A DNA stretch of 5,259 nucleotides from Phycisphaerales bacterium (GCA_029260335.1 JAJDDL010000277.1:1-5259); one strand, 5' to 3'; shown: positions 1 through 5,259, counted from the first letter of the stretch. The notes: generated by a model not told the origin, from the sequence alone. Numbers and translations: made by a program.

Positions 1-1168
1 GTGGCAACATCACCTGCACGGAGGTGCCAGATCCTGGCTCGCTTGTGATGGAGATCTCGCCATCGTGCTCGCGCACGATCTCTCGCACAATCGAGAGCCC
101 CAACCCAAAGCCCTTGTCACTCGACGAGAAGTCTCGATCAAACACGCGCTCCAGCGCATCTGGGGTCATGCCTACGCCGTTGTCTTTGACGACCATCTCG
201 ACACACGGAGCGTCGCCATTGGTCGCCCGTCCAAGGGAGATCTGAATATTCCCCGGCCCCTTGATCGCATCACGCGCATTGAGAACCAGATTGATGATTA
301 GCTGCCGGATCCGCGTCGCAGAAACGCTCGCGACCGCGTCGAATCCCGTTCTCGCCTCGAACTGGACCTGGACCGATGGAGGCGTCATTCGCTCAAGCAT
401 CGGAAGCATGGCTTCGATCAAGACGCGCAACTCCATCGGACGCTGGTTGAGCGTCGACTCCCGGGTCTGTTCGAGCAGTGTGCCGACGATTTCGCTCGCT
501 TGCTGGGCCGCCTTCTCGACGCTGCTGACTGCCTTGCCTGCGGGGCTTGCACCATCGATGGCGCGCTGCGCAAGCTCAGCTTGGCCTTGAATCACAGTCA
601 GCAGATTGTTGTAATCGTGCGCGACACCTTCTGCAAGCCTGCCCAACGTCTCAAGTCGCTGCCCCTCGTGTCTGCGCAGCGCCTCAATGGACCGGGCCGC
701 GATATCTACAAGCACCGCAATGCTCTCAAAGTCCTGAGCATCCGGTCGCTGGCCCGAAACCGGTCCGTCAAGCAAGACGCTCCCGAGTGAAGCGCCAAGG
801 ACGCCTCGCATCGGCACCAGGGCCAGATCGCCATTGCGCCATCGCCCAGACTTGCCCGAACTATCCGAGGACAAAATGCTTCCGCGGCCCACCGGTGAGT
901 GAATCCCAGCGAGATGTTCATCCCCATCGGCGACGCACCGCAGCACATCGCCCGGAGCAATCCCCCCCCCAGCCCCAGCTTGGATAACGGTCTTCGCGTC
1001 GGCGAACAGCAGGACCAACACACCACTCCATCCACTCTCCCATGCGCTTTGTGCGAGGCAGTGGATTATCTCACGCTCGTTCCGCGCGCTGAGAACCCGC
1101 GCTGCCGCATCAATCGGCACCTGCCCGACACACTGAGCGTCTAGTGAGTTATGGAGTTGGGCAGCCAC
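1..1168 (-). CDS. Soluble GAF-like sensor histidine kinase (C-terminus off the left edge)
   Basis: This is a cytoplasmic signal-transduction kinase: it should autophosphorylate on histidine and pass the phosphate to a response regulator not present here. I translated the minus strand by hand; 389 residues are visible without a stop. Residues about 18-165 look like a GAF-type sensory domain, with no membrane segment. The phospho-acceptor H-box, VAHDYNNLLTV, has His184 (codon 617-619) and is of the HDxNN class. The ATPase domain follows: N-box NLVLNARDAI (Asn293, Asn297), G1 box DNGVGM (329-334) and G2 box GFGLGLS. The frame runs off position 1 after MLP, where an HATPase domain normally ends, so either a short tail or a receiver domain may follow outside. 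I chose GTG 1168 because AGGA (1176-1179) lies 7 bases upstream. In-frame ATG 1261 would add 31 residues that look non-coding. The cognate signal is unknown. Kinase identity is firm; the start is uncertain. Confidence 0.9.
   Translation of the reverse strand, partial: MAAQLHNSLDAQCVGQVPIDAAARVLSARNEREIIHCLAQSAWESGWSGVLVLLFADAKTVIQAGAGGGIAPGDVLRCVADGDEHLAGIHSPVGRGSILSSDSSGKSGRWRNGDLALVPMRGVLGASLGSVLLDGPVSGQRPDAQDFESIAVLVDIAARSIEALRRHEGQRLETLGRLAEGVAHDYNNLLTVIQGQAELAQRAIDGASPAGKAVSSVEKAAQQASEIVGTLLEQTRESTLNQRPMELRVLIEAMLPMLERMTPPSVQVQFEARTGFDAVASVSATRIRQLIINLVLNARDAIKGPGNIQISLGRATNGDAPCVEMVVKDNGVGMTPDALERVFDRDFSSSDKGFGLGLSIVREIVREHDGEISITSEPGSGTSVQVMLP
962..970. repeat. Mononucleotide run of nine C (G9 on the coding strand of the kinase)
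   Basis: Nine consecutive C on the plus strand read as GGG GGG GGG in the kinase gene and encode Gly67-Gly69 of the sensory domain. The protein reads sensibly on both sides of the run in the same frame, so the sequenced allele is intact. Loss or gain of one base would frameshift the kinase before its histidine. Confidence 0.9.
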
Positions 1169-1175
1169 TTTCCGA

Positions 1176-1179
1176 TCCT
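1176..1179 (-). promoter_or_regulatory. Probable ribosome binding site of the histidine kinase
   Basis: On the minus strand this reads AGGA, seven bases before the GTG at 1168. It decides the start: the in-frame ATG at 1261 has no purine-rich sequence at the right distance. Confidence 0.45.
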
Positions 1180-1269
1180 CACAGCACGGGGAATCCGCGC
1201 GACACCGACTTCTCGGATGTCGGCGAGATCCTGGGCCGACTTGCGACCGACCCGGTACCATCGCGGCAG

Positions 1270-1285
1270 GGATCGCTAGCGATCC
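1270..1285. promoter_or_regulatory. Perfect 16-bp palindrome, candidate operator between kinase and hydrolase genes
   Basis: GGATCGCTAGCGATCC is fully self-complementary and lies in the 143-bp divergent gap between the kinase start (1168) and the hydrolase start (1312), 26 bases upstream of the latter. Its length and symmetry suit a dimeric DNA-binding protein. The absence of a loop makes it a poor terminator. It is built from GATCGC/GCGATC half-sites, which also make up the GCGATCGC octamer frequent in this window. No regulator gene is present, so the binder is unknown. Confidence 0.4.
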
Positions 1286-1297
1286 GCCAACATGCCC

Positions 1298-1304
1298 AAG
1301 GGAG
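1298..1304 (+). promoter_or_regulatory. Ribosome binding site of the DUF1080 gene
   Basis: AAGGGAG is followed by seven bases and then ATG 1312. It fixes the start: the open frame extends upstream to 1144, but only from 1312 does the product begin with a clean signal peptide. Confidence 0.75.
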
Positions 1305-1311
1305 AGACCTG

Positions 1312-2499
1312 ATGAAAAAGCTGATCCTGGCGCTCGTTACCTCGCTCACCGCCGCTGCAGGTGCCCAGCAGGCTGGCGAGGGGTGGGTCGACCTGTTCAA
1401 CGGGGAAACCCTGGCAGGATGGACAACCTCTGGTGACATCAACGCCTGGGGAGTCGAGGGTGACGAACTCGTCATCAAGAATCCGGGCAGAGGCTGGTGG
1501 CTCCGTACGGACAAGACCTACCGCGACTTCGAACTGCTCTTAGATTTCAATGTTTCTGAGGGTGCCAACTCAGGCCTAGGCCTCCGAGGATCAGCCCACG
1601 GCGATCCCGCTTTCACCGGCTTCGAGGTCCAGATCTACGACAACCACGGCGACGATCCTTCGCTCAATACCTGCGGTGCCGTGTACAACGCCATCGCTCC
1701 GACGACCACCGCCGTCAAACCCGCGGGCCAGTGGAACTCCTATCGCGTGAAGCTCATCGGTGACACGCTCAACGTCTGGCTCAACGGCCAGCACATCCAA
1801 CGTGACCAGAAGCTCGATGATCGGGGCATGTTCCGCAATGCCAACCAGCCGCTCCCCTTGAGCGATCGCTATCCCACCGGATACATCAGCCTCCAAGACC
1901 ACGGCCAACCCGTCCGGTACCGCAACATCCGGATCAAGGACCTGTCGCCCGACCCCGACGCAAGCAACTTCAAGCCGCTCTTTGATGGCAAGACAACCAA
2001 GGGCTGGTTCGCCAAGGGCGGCGGCACCTGGACTGTCGGCCAGCGCGAGGTCGAAGGCGGCGCGGTCATCGGCAGCAATGGACCCGGCCACTTGTTCAGC
2101 GAGAAGACCTACCAAGATTTCGAGCTGCGCGCGTTCGCCAAGGTCAACACCCGGGGCAACAGCGGCCTGTACTTCCGCACCATCCCCCGTCCCGAGGATC
2201 CCGATACCTGGCCGCTCGGCTACGAGGCCCAGGTCGACCAGCACGATCCCAAGAACTTCACGGGCTGCGTCTACGACCGCGCATGGCCCGCCCACACCTC
2301 AAGCCCCATCACACGCGACAACGCGTGGTTTGACTATCGCATCCGAGCCGTCGGCGATCGCGTGCAGACTTGGATCAACGGCGTACCCATGGTCGATACG
2401 AGCCTCGAAGACTTTGAAAAGGGCCATTTTGCCCTGCAGACCCATCACCAGGGCAACCAGGTCATGTATCGGGACGTGCGGGTGCGCGTGATCGACTAA
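1312..2499 (+). CDS. Secreted tandem DUF1080 (3-keto-disaccharide hydrolase-like) protein
   Basis: The 395-residue product starts with a signal peptide, MKKLILALVTSLTAAAGA, with probable cleavage after AGA at residue 18, so it should be exported. The mature protein is two copies of a concanavalin/LamG-like fold of the DUF1080 type, residues about 25-210 and 219-394. Corresponding blocks are WVDLFNGETLAGW and FKPLFDGKTTKGW; YRDFELLLDF and YQDFELRAFA; GFEVQIYDN and GYEAQVDQH; and a closing RYRNIRI and MYRDVRV. DUF1080 is now named for hydrolysis of 3-keto-glycosides and is very common in planctomycetes; single-domain members are about 200 residues. Activity on this substrate is inferred from the family, and one copy may only bind sugar. 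No polysaccharide-degradation neighbours support a specific substrate. It is divergent from the sensor kinase, and downstream it converges on the methyltransferase with a 46-bp gap. Signal-peptide and start assignment are strong. Confidence 0.9.
   Translation: MKKLILALVTSLTAAAGAQQAGEGWVDLFNGETLAGWTTSGDINAWGVEGDELVIKNPGRGWWLRTDKTYRDFELLLDFNVSEGANSGLGLRGSAHGDPAFTGFEVQIYDNHGDDPSLNTCGAVYNAIAPTTTAVKPAGQWNSYRVKLIGDTLNVWLNGQHIQRDQKLDDRGMFRNANQPLPLSDRYPTGYISLQDHGQPVRYRNIRIKDLSPDPDASNFKPLFDGKTTKGWFAKGGGTWTVGQREVEGGAVIGSNGPGHLFSEKTYQDFELRAFAKVNTRGNSGLYFRTIPRPEDPDTWPLGYEAQVDQHDPKNFTGCVYDRAWPAHTSSPITRDNAWFDYRIRAVGDRVQTWINGVPMVDTSLEDFEKGHFALQTHHQGNQVMYRDVRVRVID
1861..1870. repeat. GCGATCGC octamer, copy 1 (10-bp palindrome)
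   Basis: AGCGATCGCT, inside the DUF1080 gene, where it encodes part of Ser-Asp-Arg-Tyr. One of four copies of the GCGATCGC core in the window. Confidence 0.85.
2354..2361. repeat. GCGATCGC octamer, copy 2
   Basis: Inside the second DUF1080 domain, where GGC GAT CGC encodes Gly-Asp-Arg. This copy could be explained by codon preference alone. Confidence 0.85.
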
Positions 2500-2530
2500 G
2501 GCAGTTGGTGCCGTGGTGTGAGAACGCCTG

Positions 2531-2538
2531 GCGATCGC
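2531..2538. repeat. GCGATCGC octamer, copy 3, intergenic
   Basis: It lies in the 46-bp gap between the convergent DUF1080 and methyltransferase stop codons. No codon constraint can explain it, which makes it the most telling copy. Confidence 0.85.
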
Positions 2539-2545
2539 GCAACAC

Positions 2546-3316
2546 TCACTTTCTACACGTGACCGTGAACCGCTGCGCAAAGAAATCTGTCCGGATCTCC
2601 GGCTTGTGTTCCCATGACATTCTGGCAAACTTCAACGCCTCGGCCTTGGTGAAACCCGCGGCGACACTCACCCGCGCGTCGTGCCGAATGATCGTGCTCC
2701 GGCCAACGGTCAACAAGAAGATCCCGGCGCGTGCAATCGGTGAGCGCACAAGATCGTTCCAGATCACTCCCTTTCGCGCCAACCGCTCCATGATGCGAAG
2801 CATCGTCTGCACCCGAATGTCGGTCAGGTGGTGCAGAAAGAGCCCGGCGTGGACATAGTCAAAGCTCCGGGGCCCGAACTGATCAATGAGTTGCAACGCG
2901 TCGCTCTCGACCAACTCAATCCGCTCTGCAAGCTCGGCTTGGCCTGCTACATGCTCTCTCGCGATCGCGAGGGTCTTGGGGTGGTTGTCCACGCCCGTGA
3001 CATGCAGGTCGATCCCGTGATGGCTCGCCCAATGGACCGCGGCCATCGGGAGATCTGCCGAGCCGGTCGCGATATCCAGGAGCGTGACCGGCTCACCCGT
3101 CGCCCAATCGCTCGACCATCGCTTGAGTTGGCCGAGCAAGGCCCTTTGCCCGCCCAAGACCCGATTCACCCCTCGGATATAACGCAAGGATTGGCGCAAA
3201 GCCGCCTCGTCCACCTCGGGGTCGTCCATCATTTCGGGCGTGAGAGTCCTTGCCACGGGCGAGTGTATCGCCCGAGCCTCCCTACTATTGGTCATGAGCC
3301 TCGAACGACCCGCCAT
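2546..3316 (-). CDS. Class I SAM-dependent methyltransferase
   Basis: This 256-residue cytoplasmic protein has the Rossmann-type methyltransferase signature. Motif I is LLDIATGSADLP (79-90), the acidic end of strand 2 is Asp110 in VTGVDNHP, and the later strand is FDYVHAGLFLHHLTD (152-166). The C-terminal part carries WNDLVRS (186-192) and IIRHDARVS (209-217). The N-terminal block RTLTPEMMDDPEVDE and the C-terminal RHD motif recall a bacterial methyltransferase group often encoded beside type III polyketide synthases and FAD oxidoreductases; none is present here, so the substrate is unknown. I chose ATG 3316 because GGAG (3323-3326) lies six bases upstream. ATG 3295 is the main alternative and has only a badly spaced GAGG. 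An open frame back to 3400 runs through the start of panB and is not supported. The gene overlaps the panB start head-to-head. The UbiE-like fold is certain; the reaction is not. Confidence 0.85.
   Translation of the reverse strand: MAGRSRLMTNSREARAIHSPVARTLTPEMMDDPEVDEAALRQSLRYIRGVNRVLGGQRALLGQLKRWSSDWATGEPVTLLDIATGSADLPMAAVHWASHHGIDLHVTGVDNHPKTLAIAREHVAGQAELAERIELVESDALQLIDQFGPRSFDYVHAGLFLHHLTDIRVQTMLRIMERLARKGVIWNDLVRSPIARAGIFLLTVGRSTIIRHDARVSVAAGFTKAEALKFARMSWEHKPEIRTDFFAQRFTVTCRK
2958..2971. repeat. GCGATCGC octamer, copy 4, within a 14-bp perfect palindrome
   Basis: CTCGCGATCGCGAG is self-complementary over 14 bases, with the octamer at its centre (2961-2968). It lies within the methyltransferase coding region. 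Confidence 0.85.
3283..3288 (+). promoter_or_regulatory. Possible -10 element for a leaderless panB transcript
   Basis: TACTAT matches four of six positions of TATAAT. It ends five bases before ATG 3294, so transcription would begin at or next to that ATG. No recognisable -35 lies 16-18 bases upstream. It is offered only because neither candidate panB start has a Shine-Dalgarno sequence. Confidence 0.2.
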
Positions 3317-4214
3317 GGGAAACTCCGCCGCCAGAGCCCCGGCAGAAGTCCGCGAGCTCAAGTCCAACGGCACCGCTCGAAAACCGGTCACCATCCGCAC
3401 CCTTCGCCAGATGGCAGACCGAGGCGAGCCCTTCTCGTGCCTGGCGTGCTACGACGCGATCACCGCCCGCTGGCTCGAGCGTGCCGGAGTCCATGTGCTG
3501 CTCGCGGGCGATAGCGCCGCGGAGATCGTCCTCGGTCTGCCTCGCACGATCCACATGCCGATGGAGCTCTCAATCTGGCTCACCGCGGCACTCAAACGCG
3601 GCGCACCCAACACGGTGGTCATGGCCGACATGCCCTTCTTGAGCTATCACGCGAGCGAGGATGAGGCGCTCAAGAACGCCGGCAGATTCATGACCGAGGG
3701 CCTTGCCGACACCGTCAAGCTCGAGGCCGACGCCAGCTTTGCGCCGCTCGTCGCCCGATTCACGCGTGCGGGCATCCCGGTTTGCGCCCATGTCGGCTCA
3801 CTGCCCCAACGCTCGGCGATGCGTGGTGGTTATGGCTCGGCAGGCCGAACCGCAGAGGAAGCACGCAAGATCATCGACGACGCCATCGCGTTGGAACAAG
3901 CGGGCGCTGTCATGACCCTCGTCGAGGCCGTGCCCGATCAGGTCGCCCAAGCGATCATCGAGCGCACCGAGATCCCGCTCATCGGCATCGGTGCGGGCCC
4001 GGCATGCCATGCCCAGATCCTCGTGGTCCACGATCTATTAGGACTCACCGACCACGCACCCCGTTTCGCGACCCCACTCGCCTCCATGGGCGAGTCCATC
4101 CAAGGCGCGGCGACAGACTGGGTTGCAAGCGTGAGCGCACGCAAAAGAGGCGGCCGGCCCTATGAGATGTCCGAGAGCGAGGCACAGGCGTTTGCCGCCT
4201 CTCTCGCTCAATAG
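3315..4214 (+). CDS. panB: 3-methyl-2-oxobutanoate hydroxymethyltransferase (ketopantoate hydroxymethyltransferase)
   Basis: PanB (EC 2.1.2.11) transfers a hydroxymethyl group from 5,10-methylene-tetrahydrofolate to 2-oxoisovalerate, the first committed step to pantothenate and CoA, in the cytoplasm. The family metal ligands and catalytic residues are present: Asp66 in LLAGDS, Asp105 in VMADMPF, Lys135 and Glu137 in VKLEAD, and Glu204 in LVEAVP. VCAHVGSLPQ, GGYGSAGRT and IPLIGIGAG also fit the fold. From ATG 3315 it has 299 residues, with an N-terminal tail of about 22 before the conserved VTIRTLRQM; typical PanB is about 260-280. ATG 3294 is equally possible; neither has a ribosome binding site. 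GTG 3240 would run deep into the methyltransferase. The segment after GDS, EIVLGLPRTIHMPME, differs from the usual form ending in a DSTLP-like motif. No other pan gene is in the window. Function confident, start uncertain. Confidence 0.92.
   Translation: MGNSAARAPAEVRELKSNGTARKPVTIRTLRQMADRGEPFSCLACYDAITARWLERAGVHVLLAGDSAAEIVLGLPRTIHMPMELSIWLTAALKRGAPNTVVMADMPFLSYHASEDEALKNAGRFMTEGLADTVKLEADASFAPLVARFTRAGIPVCAHVGSLPQRSAMRGGYGSAGRTAEEARKIIDDAIALEQAGAVMTLVEAVPDQVAQAIIERTEIPLIGIGAGPACHAQILVVHDLLGLTDHAPRFATPLASMGESIQGAATDWVASVSARKRGGRPYEMSESEAQAFAASLAQ
3323..3326 (-). promoter_or_regulatory. Probable ribosome binding site of the methyltransferase
   Basis: GGAG on the minus strand, six bases before ATG 3316. 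It lies inside the first codons of panB on the opposite strand and favours 3316 over 3295 as the start. Confidence 0.45.
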
Positions 4215-4293
4215 CGACATGCCGATCCGGAAACCTCCCCAGAGTGCCGTGTTCGATGAAACCGGACCTGCTCCTTGTCGAATCATCTTTCAT

Positions 4294-4314
4294 ACACCCG
4301 AACCTCTCGGGTGT
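4294..4314 (+). terminator. Hairpin between panB and the protease gene, possible panB terminator
   Basis: ACACCCGA pairs perfectly with TCGGGTGT over eight base pairs (five G-C) around a five-base loop. TGTTTGG follows, which is only a weak T-tract. It begins 79 bases after the panB stop. It could be an intrinsic terminator, or a regulatory stem just upstream of the protease promoter. Confidence 0.4.
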
Positions 4315-4318
4315 TGTT

Positions 4319-4327
4319 TGGTATGCT
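4319..4327 (+). promoter_or_regulatory. Possible extended -10 promoter element for the HtrA gene
   Basis: TGGTATGCT has the TGN extension followed by a hexamer matching four of six TATAAT positions. It would start transcription about 35 bases upstream of the protease ATG. No convincing -35 is visible, which an extended -10 can tolerate. Confidence 0.25.
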
Positions 4328-4355
4328 GATGGTGGCAAGTGATGCCAACAGAGTC

Positions 4356-4362
4356 GGAAGGA
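4356..4362 (+). promoter_or_regulatory. Ribosome binding site of the HtrA gene
   Basis: GGAAGGA, seven bases before ATG 4370: a strong Shine-Dalgarno match that fixes the protease start. Confidence 0.75.
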
Positions 4363-4369
4363 CGCGACC

Positions 4370-5259
4370 ATGCGCAGATTCGTCAGCTACGGCCCAGCGA
4401 TAATCGTGAGCCTCACCATCCTCCTCGCACTGATCTTGGTGCCCATGACAGTCCGCGAGGCAACCTTCGCGGCGACCAAGGCCAAGGTCACCCTCGCGCG
4501 ACAAGCGTTGCAAGACGATGACATCCTCAAACGACTGGACAACGCGTTTACCAAGATCGCAGATGCCACAGGCCCCTCGGTCGTGCATATCGATGTGCGG
4601 AATCGGGCTCGCACCGGCGCGACGGGCGCCGGCTGGGTGTTCGACGACAAGGGCCACATCGTCACCAACGCGCATGTTGTCAGCGACGCAAGCGTCGTAC
4701 TCGTGCAGTTCGCCGATGGCCGGGTCGAGGAAGCCGAGGTCCAGGGCACGGATCGCAGCACCGACGTCGCCGTGCTCAAGGTGGACACGCTCAGCGGGCT
4801 GCTCCCGTTGCCCCGCGCATCGGGCATCATCCCTCGCCAGGGCCAACTCGTATTCGCGTTCGGCTCCCCCTTCGGCTTCAAGTTCTCGATGAGCCAGGGC
4901 GTCATCTCCGGGCTCGGCCGCTCGCCTTCGGGTGCCGTCGAGTTCGGCGGCTCGACCAACTTCATCCAGACCGACGCGGCGGTCAATCCCGGCAACTCGG
5001 GTGGCCCGCTCGTCGACTCCTCCGGCCGGGTCATCGGCATGAACGTCGCCATCGCAACCGGTCGCGATACCGACGGCACCACCGAAGGCCAAAGCGCCGG
5101 CATCTCCTTTGCCATCCCGCTCTCGACCGTGGAATACGTCGCAGAGCAACTCATCGCCGGGCGTGAACCGTCGCGAGGCTTCCTGGGCATCTCGCTCCCG
5201 AGACTCACCGCAACCGTGGTTCCCGACAACACATTCCACGGCACGGGCGTGTATGTGCC
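4370..5259 (+). CDS. Membrane-anchored HtrA/Deg-type serine protease (3' end off the window)
   Basis: This is an S1C-family trypsin-like protease for envelope protein quality control. Translation from ATG 4370 gives 296 residues with no stop before the right edge. Residues 9-27 form a hydrophobic segment after an Arg-Arg N-terminus without a clear cleavage site, so the protein is probably anchored with the protease outside the cytoplasm, like DegS. Residues 37-65 are a charged, helical-looking linker. The catalytic triad is complete: His102 in TNAHVV, Asp132 in STDVAVLKV and Ser210 in NPGNSGGPL. GQLVFAFGSPFG (158-169) and ISFAIP are also typical of the family. A PDZ domain begins at about 265 (RGFLGISLPRL) and is cut off, so the number of PDZ domains is unknown. 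DegP, DegQ and DegS cannot be separated on this evidence. The gene follows panB in the same direction by 155 bp with its own strong ribosome binding site, and is probably transcribed separately. Confidence 0.93.
   Translation, partial: MRRFVSYGPAIIVSLTILLALILVPMTVREATFAATKAKVTLARQALQDDDILKRLDNAFTKIADATGPSVVHIDVRNRARTGATGAGWVFDDKGHIVTNAHVVSDASVVLVQFADGRVEEAEVQGTDRSTDVAVLKVDTLSGLLPLPRASGIIPRQGQLVFAFGSPFGFKFSMSQGVISGLGRSPSGAVEFGGSTNFIQTDAAVNPGNSGGPLVDSSGRVIGMNVAIATGRDTDGTTEGQSAGISFAIPLSTVEYVAEQLIAGREPSRGFLGISLPRLTATVVPDNTFHGTGVYV

Noticed and set aside
547..987. Plus-strand open frames across the kinase region, up to 146 residues
   Set aside because: They are shadows of the minus-strand kinase, whose H, N, G1 and G2 boxes are all legible. 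Their translations are Arg/Pro/Gln-rich with no motif.
1169..1261. N-terminal extension of the kinase to ATG 1261
   Set aside because: The added residues are Arg/Pro/Ser/Cys-rich with no domain character, and no ribosome binding site precedes ATG 1261. It cannot be fully excluded.
1144..1311. Upstream extension of the DUF1080 reading frame by 56 residues
   Set aside because: It would bury the signal peptide inside the protein. The ribosome binding site is at 1298-1304, and the extension runs through the palindrome.
1591..2295. 234-residue minus-strand open frame opposite the DUF1080 gene
   Set aside because: It is a low-complexity Val/Ala/Gly/Asp-rich shadow, while the plus frame shows two full conserved domains, a signal peptide and a ribosome binding site.
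2500..2512. Small stem GGCA/TGCC just after the DUF1080 stop as a terminator
   Set aside because: It has only four base pairs and no T-tract; too weak to call.
3240..3314. GTG 3240 as the panB start
   Set aside because: It would overlap about 75 bases of the methyltransferase gene, including conserved N-terminal residues. It has no ribosome binding site and would make PanB 324 residues, well above family length.
4283..5239. Long minus-strand open frames (up to 318 residues) opposite the HtrA gene
   Set aside because: The plus strand encodes a complete serine-protease triad. The antisense translations have no recognisable motifs and are typical of high-GC codon bias.
1..5259. Mobile element, CRISPR, defence system or RNA gene
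   Set aside because: I saw no direct-repeat array, terminal inverted repeats, transposase or integrase motifs, or tRNA-like cloverleaf. The five genes are ordinary cellular functions with similar base composition.

Overview
The window is high-GC DNA (about 63% GC by eye). It carries five protein-coding genes in the order: histidine kinase (-, 3' end off the left edge), tandem DUF1080 secreted protein (+), methyltransferase (-), panB (+) and HtrA-type protease (+, 3' end off the right edge). A secreted protein built from two DUF1080/3-keto-disaccharide-hydrolase-like domains, together with a divergent-looking PanB, suggests a planctomycete, possibly of the Phycisphaerae. This is an inference from family content; the window has no rRNA or other marker gene. 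I found no tRNA, rRNA, CRISPR array, transposase, integrase or attachment site.

Region by region. Positions 1-1168 (-) encode a soluble GAF-like plus HDxNN-type histidine kinase, cut by the window edge just after its G2 ATP-binding box. Positions 1169-1311 are a short divergent intergenic region containing a perfect 16-bp palindrome. Positions 1312-2499 (+) encode an exported protein with two copies of a sugar-hydrolase/lectin-like fold. Positions 2500-2545 are a convergent gap. Positions 2546-3316 (-) encode a class I SAM-dependent methyltransferase. It lies head-to-head with panB (3315-4214, +), and there is essentially no DNA between the two start sites. Positions 4215-4369 hold a hairpin that may terminate panB and a possible extended -10 element for the next gene. 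Positions 4370-5259 (+) encode a membrane-anchored trypsin-like serine protease entering its PDZ domain.

The genes do not form one obvious pathway. PanB makes ketopantoate for pantothenate and CoA. HtrA is envelope protein quality control. The DUF1080 protein probably acts on carbohydrate outside the cytoplasm. The kinase is a signalling protein divergent from it and could share its control region. The window looks like an ordinary chromosomal region, not a mobile or defence island. The points most worth a second look are the excess of the octamer GCGATCGC, the 16-bp palindrome between kinase and hydrolase, the overlapping methyltransferase/panB starts, the altered substrate-site motif of PanB, and the G9 run inside the kinase.
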